Shown: in pieces, positions 10,438 through 21,059 of the stretch | How positions within the stretch are numbered: position 1 is the first letter of the stretch | Layout of the letters: every line of letters starts with the position of its first letter | Source of the DNA: Scolanthus callimorphus | Taxonomy: Eukaryota; Cnidaria; Anthozoa; Actiniaria; Edwardsiidae | Assembly (NCBI GenBank): GCA_033964015.1 | Contig: CM066913.1 | Coordinates: 29,786,790 to 29,850,789, forward strand | Direction: 5' to 3' | Length of the DNA stretch: 64,000 nucleotides | The notes under the pieces: model-generated | Databases searched by the model: none | What the model saw: the letters and a program-made list of their open reading frames with translations, nothing else | Told to the model about the DNA's origin: nothing | Made by a program: the position numbers and the translations under genes

Positions 10438-10645
10438 GGGCGGCACCATAGAAAAAATCTTCTACGGTGTTTACAACTTGCTGCCACCCAATCCAAATCA
10501 CCTGACGATGGTGGTTACAATTGTTCAATTTCTTACACACGACTGAGCGCGTGCATGTATCTACAAAATGGACAAGTGAAACATCCTAAATGAATCGTCA
10601 GGTGATGTGGATTGGGTGGCAATAAGATTAAGATTCAGTCTATGG
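10438..10645. mobile_element. Second foldback MITE in intron 1
   Basis: The left arm begins GGCGGCACCATAGA and continues with CTGCCACCCAATCC...CACCTGACGATGG. The right arm is its complement, ending CTATGGTGCC near 10648. The two arms are each about 70 bp and imperfect. It sits 7 bp from the previous MITE and directly before the U2-like fragment. Confidence 0.7.
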
Positions 10646-10648
10646 TGC

Positions 10649-10709
10649 CTCGGTCAATAAAAAGAACACAAGTGTAGTATCTGTTCTTATCAGCTTAATA
10701 TCTGATACG
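10649..10709 (+). pseudogene. U2 snRNA 5'-domain fragment
   Basis: Positions 10669-10709 read CAAGTGTAGTATCTGTTC followed by TTATCAGCTTAATATCTG and ATACG. This is the universally conserved U2 snRNA region with the branch-point recognition GTAGTA and stem IIa. The 20 bases before it keep the length and scattered matches of the U2 5' end (CTCGG...). The sequence after GATACG no longer resembles U2 (no Sm site or stems III/IV that I can see). I therefore call it a truncated retroposed copy, not a working gene. Confidence 0.75.
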
Positions 10710-10778
10710 CTGCCTGCTTACGCTGGTTAATTAGGAAAAATCCTCAATATACATCAAGTGAATCCCTGTTTTGTTTAG

Positions 10779-11077
10779 CAGGAAATTCAAACTCTGGTGG
10801 AACTTTTACTCATCATGTCAAGTGTCTTCCCAATTACAACCGGTGTCTTTATCTAACGTCATCACAAGGGTACAAACTTTCCAACCACGCCTTCGCATAC
10901 CACAGAGATTCCAACGTCCTGGCGTGCTTCCACAGATGTTTACCAAATCCTGTGTGTCAAAGCATCAATTACTGCTGGCAAACTCTATCTGTGAGTTAAA
11001 CAACAGAACAAGGGAGGCAAGGGCGCCGATGTTCGGTCCTGCTGAGGGCTGGGTGTATTTCGAAAATCCTAAAAGAG
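10779..11077 (+). CDS. PAN/apple-domain exon of a secreted lectin-like protein
   Basis: The exon starts after TTTTGTTTAG and ends KRG|GTATATA, phase 1 at both sides. It encodes one PAN/apple-like module with conserved Cys pairs: KCLPNYNRC, then LSNHAFAYHRDSNVLACF, CLPNPVCQSINY and, in the next frame, SICELNNRTREARAP and GWVYFENPKRG. This order is characteristic of PAN modules in cnidarian secreted proteins; PAN domains bind proteins or glycans. The frame shifts near 10973 between SINY and LLANS, compatible with one missing base. The phase 1-1 borders make it a shuffling-type module. It joins in frame to the exon at 11872. Confidence 0.8.
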
Positions 11078-11871
11078 GTATATATCATTCTCGTCCCTAG
11101 AGCCTCCGCCATTTTGGTAGTTAGTGAGGTTGGTCGAATGGCCTGGCGGAAGACGAAATTCCTGGCCCAAAATCTGGGATTTCAATTTCCTGGTAACCAT
11201 TGTTCAGGGAGCCAATCACAATCGCTTCTTGATAGTCTGCATCCGCGAATTTAAAAGCGACTAGAAAGCGGGAGGCTTTGGGAACGAGAAGCAATGGAAA
11301 ATCACTTTCTTATGCTCTCCTGAAATATAAAGTAAAGATTTCCCTATTGTGCAAGAAAAATACGAGGGAACACGTACATACTCAACACAACTGCTACATT
11401 CAGAAAGCGCGCAATTAGGATAACCCTCTTTACTGCGTAGTACATGCACTAGCTCGCTGCCAGTCGCTCTCGCCTCAAAAACCACTAGAACGCGCCTGGG
11501 TCCGAGGCTTCCGTGGGAATCCTGTGGTTGAAGATACGTTGAAATACGCAAATACTTGATAACGTCACCCTGTATTTCTCGAGGCGAGAGGGACTGGGAG
11601 CGAGCGAACTTGCGTGAAAGGCCTCTCCTTTGCCACAGCGCCGAGCCTTCACATGATGCATTGCGCGCCTAAAGAATGCGCCATTGGGGTTTTGCCTTTC
11701 GTTGATATTCGTCGTGGGGTTTTGCCCGTTTTCGACAGACCTGAGACGCCTGGGAACGAGGAAGGGATGGCACACCATTTTGCTGAACCTGTATACCCAT
11801 CTTACTCTTATTTGCGTAATCCGTTCACATTAATAGAAAATCCTTTCAATTTAATCTTGTGTCATTTCCAG

Positions 11872-12030
11872 CTCTGATTGGCACACAGTCTAACGTTCCA
11901 GCGATATCATGCAAGGAAATCCGTGACACCGCGGGGAATAACGTGACATTAAAGGACGGCGAGTACTGGATCGACCCTGAAACCACAGGGAACCCTTTTA
12001 CCGTCTACTGTGACATGAAAACCGATGGAG
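11872..12030 (+). CDS. Fibrinogen-related N-terminal exon
   Basis: The exon is preceded by TGTGTCATTTCCAG and followed by GTTAGTG, phase 1 at both sides. It encodes 53 residues including SCKEIRD, DGEYWIDPETTGNPFTVYC and DMKTDGG. This matches the start of fibrinogen/fibrillar-collagen C-terminal related domains (C..I...G...DG.YWIDP....F.VYCDM.TDGG). The next exon continues with GGWTLIA, so the conserved DGGGWT-type motif spans the splice junction. The role is carbohydrate or ligand binding outside the cell, inferred from the family. Confidence 0.85.
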
Positions 12031-12123
12031 GTTAGTGAACGTTTGAAGTAAATTTGCCCTATGCAGTACCCCTCTCCCTCCCCCCGTATTCGATATGAGT
12101 TGCGTTTTCCTGTAAATGTCTAT

Positions 12124-12420
12124 CACCTATTTCAGAAAAGGGTGCACTATCGCAGCTGTCCGTTGTAGCCTGCGATGGTCATGGGAGGAAATAGGTTTAC
12201 CAATAGGTTTATCATGGACACTGGCTTTTACGATAAATAGCCATACTTATCACCCTGCTTACACCCAATTCGCCAACAAATGATTCTACAATAGACTACA
12301 TCGCTCGCAACAAATTTTGCACTGGATAACACGAGAATTCCGTTCTTCCTAGTTTCTCCCATGATGCACCGCAGGCTACAACAGGCAGGTGACCGTACAA
12401 CCTTTTCTGCAATAAGTATA
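12124..12420. mobile_element. TIR element in intron 2 (family also at 41311)
   Basis: The left end CACCTATTTCAGAAAAGG and right end CCTTTTCTGCAATAAG are inverted. Inner blocks GTTGTAGCCTGCGATGG and CCGCAGGCTACAACAGG also pair. A second copy with the same ends lies at 41311-41540. Confidence 0.65.
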
Positions 12421-12454
12421 ACAGTGTAATAACCTGTTAACTGTAATTATTTTT

Positions 12455-12660
12455 TTCCTCGAGGGCACGGTAACGCGCGCGTGGGCAATATTCTATCTCT
12501 GACCTGAGGTCACGGTAACCATTTTCGCGCGCTTGTGTTCATCGAAAAAATCAAATTTTGAGTTGGGAAAAAATAAATACGTTATTTACCGGCTGTAGGT
12601 CGTCCGTATAGGGAAAAACTGTGACCTCGGCCCTCGGACCTCCCAGCCAGTAAATAACAT
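12455..12660. repeat. Dispersed repeat (GAGGGCACGGTAACG family)
   Basis: It begins TTTTTTCCTCGAGGGCACGG and includes AGGTCACGGTAACCATTT and CCGTATAGGGAAAAACTGTG. The same blocks in the same order occur at 53545-53770, so this is an interspersed element, here in intron 2 of the lectin-like gene. Confidence 0.7.
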
Positions 12661-13157
12661 ATATATCTTTGCTGCGTCATTCCGTGACCATAAGAGTGTG
12701 GATCTGATATCTTCAGCTTGTCGTACGGGTGAAAGAAAAAATAAATAATCTGCGATATGAACAGATAGGAGTCCTCGGCGAATCGATGTTAGTAGTAGAC
12801 CACTCGAACCTTAACTTTAATTCGCCGCATTAGAAGCTGTTCGTTGTCTTCAAAATATCGATTTGCCTTTTCGAAGATGTGGTTTTTCTTTTCCACAATG
12901 AGATATTTAACCCTGTTTCACCTAATGCAATCGATTTGGTTTTTTTGAATTTTTCACAGCACGAAACAGAGAATGTGGCTGATGTTTAATTCACTTTTTG
13001 AAGTATGGTAGCACTATATCACATCTCACATTCAAAAGTCGTATGAAATTCTTGCAGCTGCGCTTAAAAACAGTGGACACTCGATCGGGAGAATAACCAA
13101 TCTTCAAAATGACACAAACTTATAAGACTTGTGTCTGTTCCTTTCTGTACTTTTCAG

Positions 13158-13716
13158 GAGGATGGACTTTAATTGCACAGACGATAATTAAACATCCTTC
13201 AGAAGCTTCAAATGGATTGCACAAGATCCACGACTTTCGCGGTATAACCAATTACACCAACAACCAAGACCGGTGGATATACCGTCACTTTTCTTACTGC
13301 GCAACCTCATTGGTTTTTGTCAATTGCGTTACTACTGTACAAAGAAGACAACTGGAAGGACAGTACATATCATGACCAACAAATCTACAAACGGACTAGA
13401 AGTTGTCAATTATTTTACCATCGGTAACCGTAAACAACCACTCGCATGTGGTTCGTATGAACCTCTTTCCGATGACAATTCCATTGTGTCTTCGGATTGC
13501 AAGAGGTGGGGTGAATATGGGGTGCCTAACTGGCCAGGCCGATGGGGCTACTATGTTCACAGTGGAGACTTTAGGGTATACAATGATCCCATATACTGGA
13601 ATGGGACCGCTGGTACGCATTATGTGAATATGATACCGGGTTCTCTGTACTGCGATGAAGGAAAAAATGGGACAAACTTTTCTGTTGGAGATGCGTGGAA
13701 ACTCTTTGTAAGATAA
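13158..13716 (+). CDS. Fibrinogen-related C-terminal exon
   Basis: This last exon starts after TACTTTTCAG and stops with TAA at 13714-13716. It encodes GGWTLIAQ, HDFRGITNYTNNQ, CQLRYYCTKKTTGRTVHIMT, LACGSYEPLSDDNSIVSSDC, WGYYVHSGDFRVYN and ends SVGDAWKLFVR. The block order is that of a fibrinogen-like recognition domain family expanded in corals and anemones. The frame changes near 13270 (between TNNQ and IPSL) by one missing base and the two halves are coherent on either side. With exons 9997-10078, 10779-11077 and 11872-12030 it would make a 366-residue secreted PAN plus FReD protein. It lacks a collagen stalk, unlike ficolins. Confidence 0.85.
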
Positions 13717-16700
13717 TATAATGACTCTATTTATTAAGCAATATGCCTCACCTCTACTCCTTACAAGCGACGACAGGGTTGAAAATTTTAAAAAACGTAT
13801 GTACTCGCCTTGACCAACCTCGTCTGGAAAACGGATTCGTGAGGATTTCCCTTGTACTAAACGTACATGAAGCTTTTTATAGTTGCTCCAGTTGCTCCCA
13901 AATGCACAAAACCCATAATTAGTCCGAGGCGCAACTAAACATTACACTGGCTTAGAGTCTTTGGTAGTTAGCCAGCGGGAGCAAAGGCAAGGCTCTGGCA
14001 GGATCCGACGTCTCTAGACCTAAATAGACTCCTCAGCATGGACGTTATGTTTTCCCATTTTAGACCACGTGGCATTCATTTCAATAACCTTTTTTCATAT
14101 TCATATATCCTTCTATTAGTAGCAGGAAAAAGAAGAAAGAATAGTCCTGGGAATGTCATTAGATCTGAAAATTTCGCCCAAGCAGAGAGGGTGTATTACA
14201 AACACATTTGTGCGGCTACTTCAAAGGGCCACCAGGAAAAACATTAGCCAATCCGAAAGCGAGTACAGGACAAAACATCCTGTCTTTCTTGATATCTGGA
14301 GACATCGATAGACTGGAAAAAAACGAGAAAAGTATCATTTTCAAACATCTTCATGACTTTTAAACTGACAATTTTTTGCACCCGAGACTCATTTCCATGC
14401 GGGTCTTGTAAAAAAATAGTTGTCCGGAAGACGACTGGAAGTGAAATGTAAAGTTTGATGGTAACGCCATAAATGTATCTTGGTGTCAGTAATGCTAAGA
14501 ACTCCTGTATAGTCTGTTCTAATTTGAGATACGTTCAAGTTATCCCTTTAATTTCTGTATATCCCTGATCCTTTCGTGCATTGCTGTTACTATAGGAACG
14601 ATTACCTTCCAGCCTTTGACCTTTTTTCAAAAACCAGATGGCATTGTAGCTCTGCTACAAAAATGCGTTTCTAAGTTCGGCTGGCAAAGAAAGAAAAATG
14701 CAAGAATAAATAATACAAACCAGCCTGAAAAAATAATTGAAGTAGCAGGCCTTGCCATAAGTATAATGTGTATAATGTTTTTATTTACAAGTTATTTGAA
14801 GGTTATCACACCATGCCAAAAAAATCCTGATTATCATATATAATTGAACCTGTAACACTTGCTACTTTTAACTACATGTCTTAAATCCTTGAAATGCTTT
14901 ACCTTTTAAAACCCACACAAACGCGTGTCTACAATACACGCTCAAACGCAAATAGCTGTAATATTTCAGGAGAATTCTGAAATCTTATCTCCTTGCTTAT
15001 ATAAGTATCCACAATTTCTGAAATTGGAACTGAAGATCCGCCAAAATGAAAATCCGAATAGGTCCATCGGCGCGGTTGAAGTGTTTCATTGACGGTGCAT
15101 TTCTGCTGTTCACAAAAACGGACGCGTGTCTACAATACACGCTCAAACGCAAATAGCTGTAATATTTATTTCAGGAGAATTCTGAAATCTTATCTCCTTG
15201 CTTATATAAGTATCCACAATTTCTGAAATTGGAACTGAAGATCCGCCAAAATGAAAATCCGAATAGGTCATCGGCGCGGTTGTAGTGTTTCATTGACGGT
15301 GCATTTCTGCTGTTCACAAAAACGGACATTCCATCCACAGAGAGTGTTCAATTTCTGACTGCAAATCCAATGTTGTGGTGTAGCCTGTCGTTCTAAAAAT
15401 GCCATTTTCTCGGAGGGTGAGCGGAAAGTTTCGATGGACCAACGGGGATTCATTACTATAGCAGTTTCGGCTGTTCTCATTATTCATTCGTTTTAATCTC
15501 AGTTACTTAGTGGTTGCGTTCTTTGACTTAAAGCGAGCCCCCAAAACACAGGACGTTTTCAATCTTCAAAGACTGCATTTTTTATATAATACATTGTTAA
15601 GCAAGGCTCTCTAGGGCTGAATATAAAATAAAACATCGTGTCTCGTTTCCCTGGCAACATAGAATGTTAAAATATAAATCTTGACTCCTTGCTTATATAA
15701 ATATCCACAACTTCTGAAATTGGAACTGAAGATCCGGCAAAGTGAAAATCCGAATACGTATTTATCCGAATAGGTTGATTATATATAAAAATATTTTCGA
15801 ATCGCAAAGCACACGTTTATTACCTCATTCTCGATTTTTTTCTTATTCACTCACACAGTCTTACACCGTTATTTTTGTAGTGTGGTCGCATTTGCTCCCA
15901 CAGCGTTTATTGAAATAGCTGTATTGATAATCCAATTTTCGCAAGGCAAAGCAATGATTTGGCAGCCGAAATATTTAATTTATAAGGGTTTGTGTGTGAT
16001 TGATGTACTATAAGGGCCCTTTTCGCTTCGCGGGGCTCATATCACAACGAACAGTACTAGATCCCACTGGGAATCAGAAATGGGGATCATGAAACACCCA
16101 ATTTAAATGTTTAATTTACGTTTAAGTTATTAGCTGGCGTCAATTTCATATTTTACTGTAATATGTTCCTAATACAAAAGTGATATTTCAAGTTGGATTA
16201 GCAATGCTTGCCCTGACCTTGAACACTTGAAGTTTAGTCTACGTTTTCAGACGAGAAAGCTCATAGAAGATGGAAAGTAGGTAAACATCACACAAGAATT
16301 GGCAACGTTTCGGACCTTTATACGAAACACAAGTTCGCGCACGTTGTGCTTTGCATAAGCTTATGTACACTTGCGTTCAGATGGACAAAGGACATGCATG
16401 TTTTGATGCAAATTGCTCCTTTGCGCGCACTGATGACAATATTATCCGCTTCCGAACGCAGAGCGCTTGCTTAAACTTACCCCTTGTCAAAAGGACGACA
16501 TTATTAATAAAACTCATCTACATTCTTGTAAATAACAGCTAGAAATATAAGCACAAGAATTTCATTACTTGTTTTGGTCATAATGTTTCGTTAATTTCGA
16601 AATCGAAGAAAATTGAAAACTTGCATTAACTTGCGTACAGTTGCGATGTGATGGCAATCGAGACGCAAGTTGTCGCAAGTTCAAAAAAGACACACACACA

Positions 16701-16984
16701 AGTCATCGCAATTTCCGCGCTTTCAAGTTGCTGGCCAAACGGTTCGTAATCGAAGCAATTAGCAAAACTAACGTGAACTTGCGTTTCGTTTGGTCGGACT
16801 TTAAGTCAGAGAAATAAAAATCGTCTAAAATATGAGGTGACATTCCGAATATCAAAGGCGTCAAGCTGCAAAACGTATATAAATGACACGATGATTAAAT
16901 GACACAAATAATAAACTGTGTAGTACAGTTAAAAACACAGACCACGCCCCATGACTTTTCTGGTGAAAGCCATGCGTTACAAAT
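13717..16984. other. Intergenic with repeats, no gene
   Basis: Contents are a GCCAATCCGAAAGCGAGTAC block at 14247-14300 that recurs at 53460-53520, a 0.2-kb tandem duplication at 14921-15326 with a partial third copy at 15686-15775, and AACTTGCG-rich inverted motifs at 16620-16800. The short open frames at 14038, 14616 and 16351 have no family resemblance or splice context. Confidence 0.5.
14921..15326 (+). repeat. Tandem duplication, about 203-bp units
   Basis: Unit 1 (14921-15121) and unit 2 (15122-15326) both run from ACGCGTGTCTACAATACACG to TTCACAAAAACGGA and differ only by a 4-bp ATTT insertion and a few single-base changes. A fragment of a third, more diverged unit lies at 15686-15775 (CTCCTTGCTTATATAAATAT...), so the duplication probably grew from an older dispersed repeat. 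Confidence 0.85.
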
Positions 16985-19900
16985 TTAGACCATTATCTCC
17001 GACTTAGGAGGCCTATTACTTGCCTTCTCCTCTTCATCATCCCTCGATAGAGGTACTGTGAACAGACCTTGAGACTTACAGCTATGACACATAACAGTTC
17101 CCTTTCTCTTCTCGGAACCCCTTGTACGTCCACACAGGCAAGTATGCTTAGGCCCTTTTGTTATGAAATTTGTTAACAATTTAACTATTTCCTTGTGATC
17201 CTTCTGCGCTGCTCTATGTACAGGTGTAAAAGCAATTTGTCTTCCACCTTAGGATCAGCACCATATTTTAGCAAAGCCTCTACTGACTTGACGTGTCCGT
17301 TATAAGCAGCTCGATGAAGCGCAGTATTGCCCCAGATATCAGTGACGTTAAAATTAGTAAATGTGTTGGAAATAAGTTGTATCACCTCATGGTGTCCATT
17401 CTGGCAGGCAAAGTGAAGCGCAGTATGACCTTTGTCCATCACGGCGTTCACATCTGCTTTGTTTTTCACAAGCAGCTTTGCCGTCTCCTTAAATCCTCCA
17501 TAACACGCAAGCATAACAGCTGTTGTTTTCTCATTCGTCTTCGCATTTACATTCGCGCCTTTCTCTATTAACAACTCCGCAACAGAGGTATGACCATTTT
17601 GACAAGCCCTCAACAGAGCTGTAAAACCCCATTGGTCCGCGCTATCAATCAGTCTGTTGTGCTTTACAAGTTCCCTGACGCATTCAACATGACCATACCT
17701 TGCTGCACGGAACAATGGAGTGCACTGCCATTGGTCAGTTATATTGACGTCGGCATTGTGATTGACCAACAACTTTACGATCTCGACGTGGCCATTTTCA
17801 GCCGCCCGGCTAATAGGAGTGTACCCCCATTTATCTTTGGCGTTGACGTCACTATTGCTCTTGATTAACAATGACGCAGTTTCCAGTTTACCGTCTTCAG
17901 AAGCCTTGTGCAGGGCAGTTGCACTCCAGAAATCAGTCTTGTCCGGTTTTGCTCCTTTCTCAAGTAAAAGCTGCGTTGTATCTTTGTGGCCATTTTGCGC
18001 GCTGAGATGTAAGGCTGTAGGTCCTCTCTGGAAACTTCGATGTTTGTCTTCACCTTTCTTGTCCCACACCTGATCCCCATAGGAGGCCGATATATAAGTG
18101 CATGGAGCATGGGTTTGAGCATTAACATCGCTTCCCGATTCAATCAACATTCTCGTAACGCTGTGTGCCCGTTCTCTGCCGAGCGATGTAGCGGTGTAAA
18201 TCCCTGATTGTCAACTCCATTAACCTCTGATCCAGCCTTAATTAACAATTGTACAGTTTCTAGTTGGCCTCCCTCTGCACCTCGATGAAGTGGAGTATAT
18301 CCCAACCAGTCTGTGGAACTGACATCCGCTTTCAGTGACAACAAGCACATCACAGTGTCCGTCTTGCCATTACTTGCAGCACGATGTAGTGGGGAGAATT
18401 TCCACTGATCCAGCGCGTTCACATCGCATCCGCTTCTGATAAGCCACTCTACAGTTGCCGTATGACCATTCTCAGAGGCTCGATGTAAAGGGGTGTAGTC
18501 CCAGTTGTCTTTACAATCCGTCCCTGCTCCATAATTACTAAGCAACTCCACAGTGTCAAGATGCCCGTTTTTGGATGACCGATGCATCGGCGTAAGCCCC
18601 CAGTTATCCCTAACATTAGAAGATGACCCTTTCTCAAGAAGAAGTCTTGCAACATCCAGATGCCCTCTTTCAGACGCAAAATGCAATGACGTATTACCTG
18701 ACTTGTGAGTTGCATGAATATTTGCACCCTGAGTTATCAACCACTTGACTGTTTTGTAATGGCCATTGTTTGCAGCTAAGATAAGCGCCGTGCTGCCTTT
18801 ATTGCTGACGTCCTCGATGTTAGCACCCTTGTCGAGTAAAACCCTGCACGTTCTAGTATGTCCTCCTTGTGCTGCTTTGTGAAATGGGGTATAACCCTGG
18901 ACATCACGCGTGTGCGTGTAACAACCCTTTTCTATTAGTAGCTTGACAACGTCATGTTTCCCTCGTTCACACGCTAGATGAAGCGCTGTCTTTCCTGATT
19001 TGTGTCGCGCTTGCAACATGCACCCATGTTCGCACAGAAACTTTACAGTGTTAAAGTTTCCATTATAAGAAGCTAGCATTAGTGGGTTACTCTATCTCGG
19101 GCAATGGAATTGCGTTCAGCATTGGTCGCCAGCAGAACTCTGCAAACGTCGATGCAATCACCTTGAGCTGCTAAATGCAGTGGGGTGAACAGCAGTTTAT
19201 CCCTTGCCTCTTTATTAGCTCCATTCTTGACAAGCATCTCAGTTGTCTGGCTTTCTCCGCTATAAGCCGCATAATGAAGCGATGTATACCCTTGTTTATC
19301 AACAGCCTCGAGTTTAGCGCCACTTGCAATGAGCAATGTAGCTGTTTTCGTATGCCCAAACAGAACTGCTAAATGCAAAGCAGTACAACCTTCTTCTAGG
19401 ACGCCATCTACTTTACCACCACATTGTAGCAGCAGTCTTAGGACGTTTCTAAAGCCATTAGCTGCCGCGAAATGGAGGGCAGTACGCTTCTTAGAGGCTT
19501 TGGCATTCACTTTTGCGCCGTGCTGCAAAAGAGCAGACACCATTTCCTTGGTATTAGTCAGAACTGCCAGCATTAGTGGCGTTATACCGTCCTCTCTTGC
19601 AGCATTTACGTTCGCGCCTTCTGAAACCAACGTGCGTGTGACTTCAGGGTTACCTGACGCGCACGCTAATAGCAAAGGCGTACGCCGACCTAATGCTTGA
19701 TTATTCACACCCATGCCGCATTCATATATTAGCCTGCTGACCATATCCGAGTTACCACATCCAGCGGCTATATGAAGAGGGGTAAACGATTCAATAACCT
19801 TTAGAAAATTTTCATCTTTACAGCTCTCTAGTTTAGTATCCTTGACATATTCCAGTATTTCAAGGATCTCATCCAGACTCTTGGCTGAGCTCAATTCTCT

Positions 19901-20071
19901 AGCCTCGCCCTCGAAATTGATTTCTATGTTGTTGTTTGGATCTTGGAAATCTCGCAGACTTGACTCGAACGTTGCATGAAAGGTCGGTTCCGTAGGTGAT
20001 ATTGTAATAGAGGGAATGCTGCTCAAACTGCCTACACTGCCTGTAGGAGGTTGAGGGCTGGAGGTTTTCAT
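16985..20071 (-). CDS. Ankyrin-repeat protein, about 26 repeats, Cys-rich C terminus
   Basis: This is one long coding exon. The ATG at 20071 (MKTSSPQPP) lies just inside a TTTTGCAG acceptor, so a 5' UTR exon is upstream. A Ser/Pro-rich, acidic N-terminal region of about 95 residues is followed by some 26 ankyrin repeats of the TPLHxAAxxGH type (for example FTPLHIAAG, YTPLHRASENGH, NTALHRAAYNGH). The C-terminal tail has CLCGR...MCHSC, a possible zinc-binding knuckle, and a charged end. The frame breaks three times, at about 19083, 18155 and 17236. In each case one missing base restores a perfect repeat consensus, two of them in homopolymers (CCC, TTTT). Corrected length is about 1029 residues. 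Ankyrin arrays are protein-binding scaffolds; no enzymatic domain is seen, so partner and location are unknown. The reading is of one gene, not three. Confidence 0.88.
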
Positions 20072-21059
20072 GTCAACCTGCAAAAGTCAAACAGTAGTCA
20101 TAAGAGTCAAATCACGTGTAATTTAACTATGAGAACCTCATTAAGCTGCGCCATTTTGTATGCCATAAAAATAGTATACCACAGAATCACAAGTCTGGTT
20201 TGGCTGATTCGGGGACGTTTTTTAATTAGTTCTTAAATAAGCTTTTATTTTTTTTGCTTAGAATTCTACTTCTAATATCGGATGTAAACAATCAACAAAG
20301 TAGAGGTTGACACAAAACGAAGAGAGCAAATGACGGAAAGAGGATTCAAAGATTCTAGGGTTTCGAAGAACCGAAAAGACCAAAATTGAGAAAAACGTGG
20401 GGAAAAGATTACGTTTTCAGTTGTCACCTGACAAAATTTATCTCCCCAAATATACTTTGAAATGCTGTATACTCAACAGAACTGTAAAGAGAACACAAGA
20501 TTATGTGTCCTTGGTAAATTTGAGGCCTATTGAGTGTTTTCCGAGCGAAATATATCGAAATGAATCTCCGCCATTTTGTACAGTAAATGTATGGAGCCGC
20601 CATGTTGGTGCCCAAGCAGATGAGCACCAACATGGCGGCCAAATTACCAGTTCTCCAAAACGGGTATTTAATGGATCATATCAACAAAGAATCTTGTCGG
20701 AATGGTAGGATATGAACATTAATAACATTCTAATTTGTCTAGATTGTAAGAATTAAGCAAATTGAGTAAATACGGCACGCTCAAAATATTTGACTGGTGT
20801 TGCGTGACATAAATAGCTTCAGCGATATCTCCGGAACTACGTGGCAGAAGGTCCCGAGATTTGTTGTGAAGACTCCTTCAGTAGAGTTATAATCAACACT
20901 GAAAGTACATCTCCGTAGAGGTTTTACTTTAGAAGTTAGCATTTTGATGACGTCACGTGAAAACCCCAATATGCATCGACCGATTCTGTTATGGACTTCC
21001 GGTTGTGTCCGTCCGTCGTCGCACAGGCAACCCATGACCAGTTCTATAACAGAGCTAAA
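20072..21059. other. Upstream region of the ankyrin gene
   Basis: This region probably contains the 5' UTR intron, untranslated exon and promoter of the ankyrin gene. CCGCCATTTTGT motifs (20151, 20569) and the palindrome at 20597-20640 are the only distinctive elements. A TGACGTCACGTG composite occurs at 20947-20958. Confidence 0.4.
20597..20640. promoter_or_regulatory. Perfect palindrome with paired CCAACATGGCGGC sites
   Basis: GCCGCCATGTTGGTGC (20597) and GCACCAACATGGCGGC (ending 20640) are perfectly complementary 16-bp arms around a 12-base loop. Each arm contains ATGGCGGC, close to the YY1-type core AAGATGGCGGC. It lies about 0.55 kb upstream of the ankyrin start codon. A promoter role is inference; a small foldback is the alternative. 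Confidence 0.45.

Noticed and set aside
16351..16542. Short ORF with Cys residues as a small secreted peptide
   Set aside because: It has no signal peptide and lies in a region of inverted AACTTGCG repeats.
17185..20083. Three separate ankyrin genes in different frames
   Set aside because: Each frame break lies within a repeat, and one missing base restores the repeat consensus exactly, so it is one gene.
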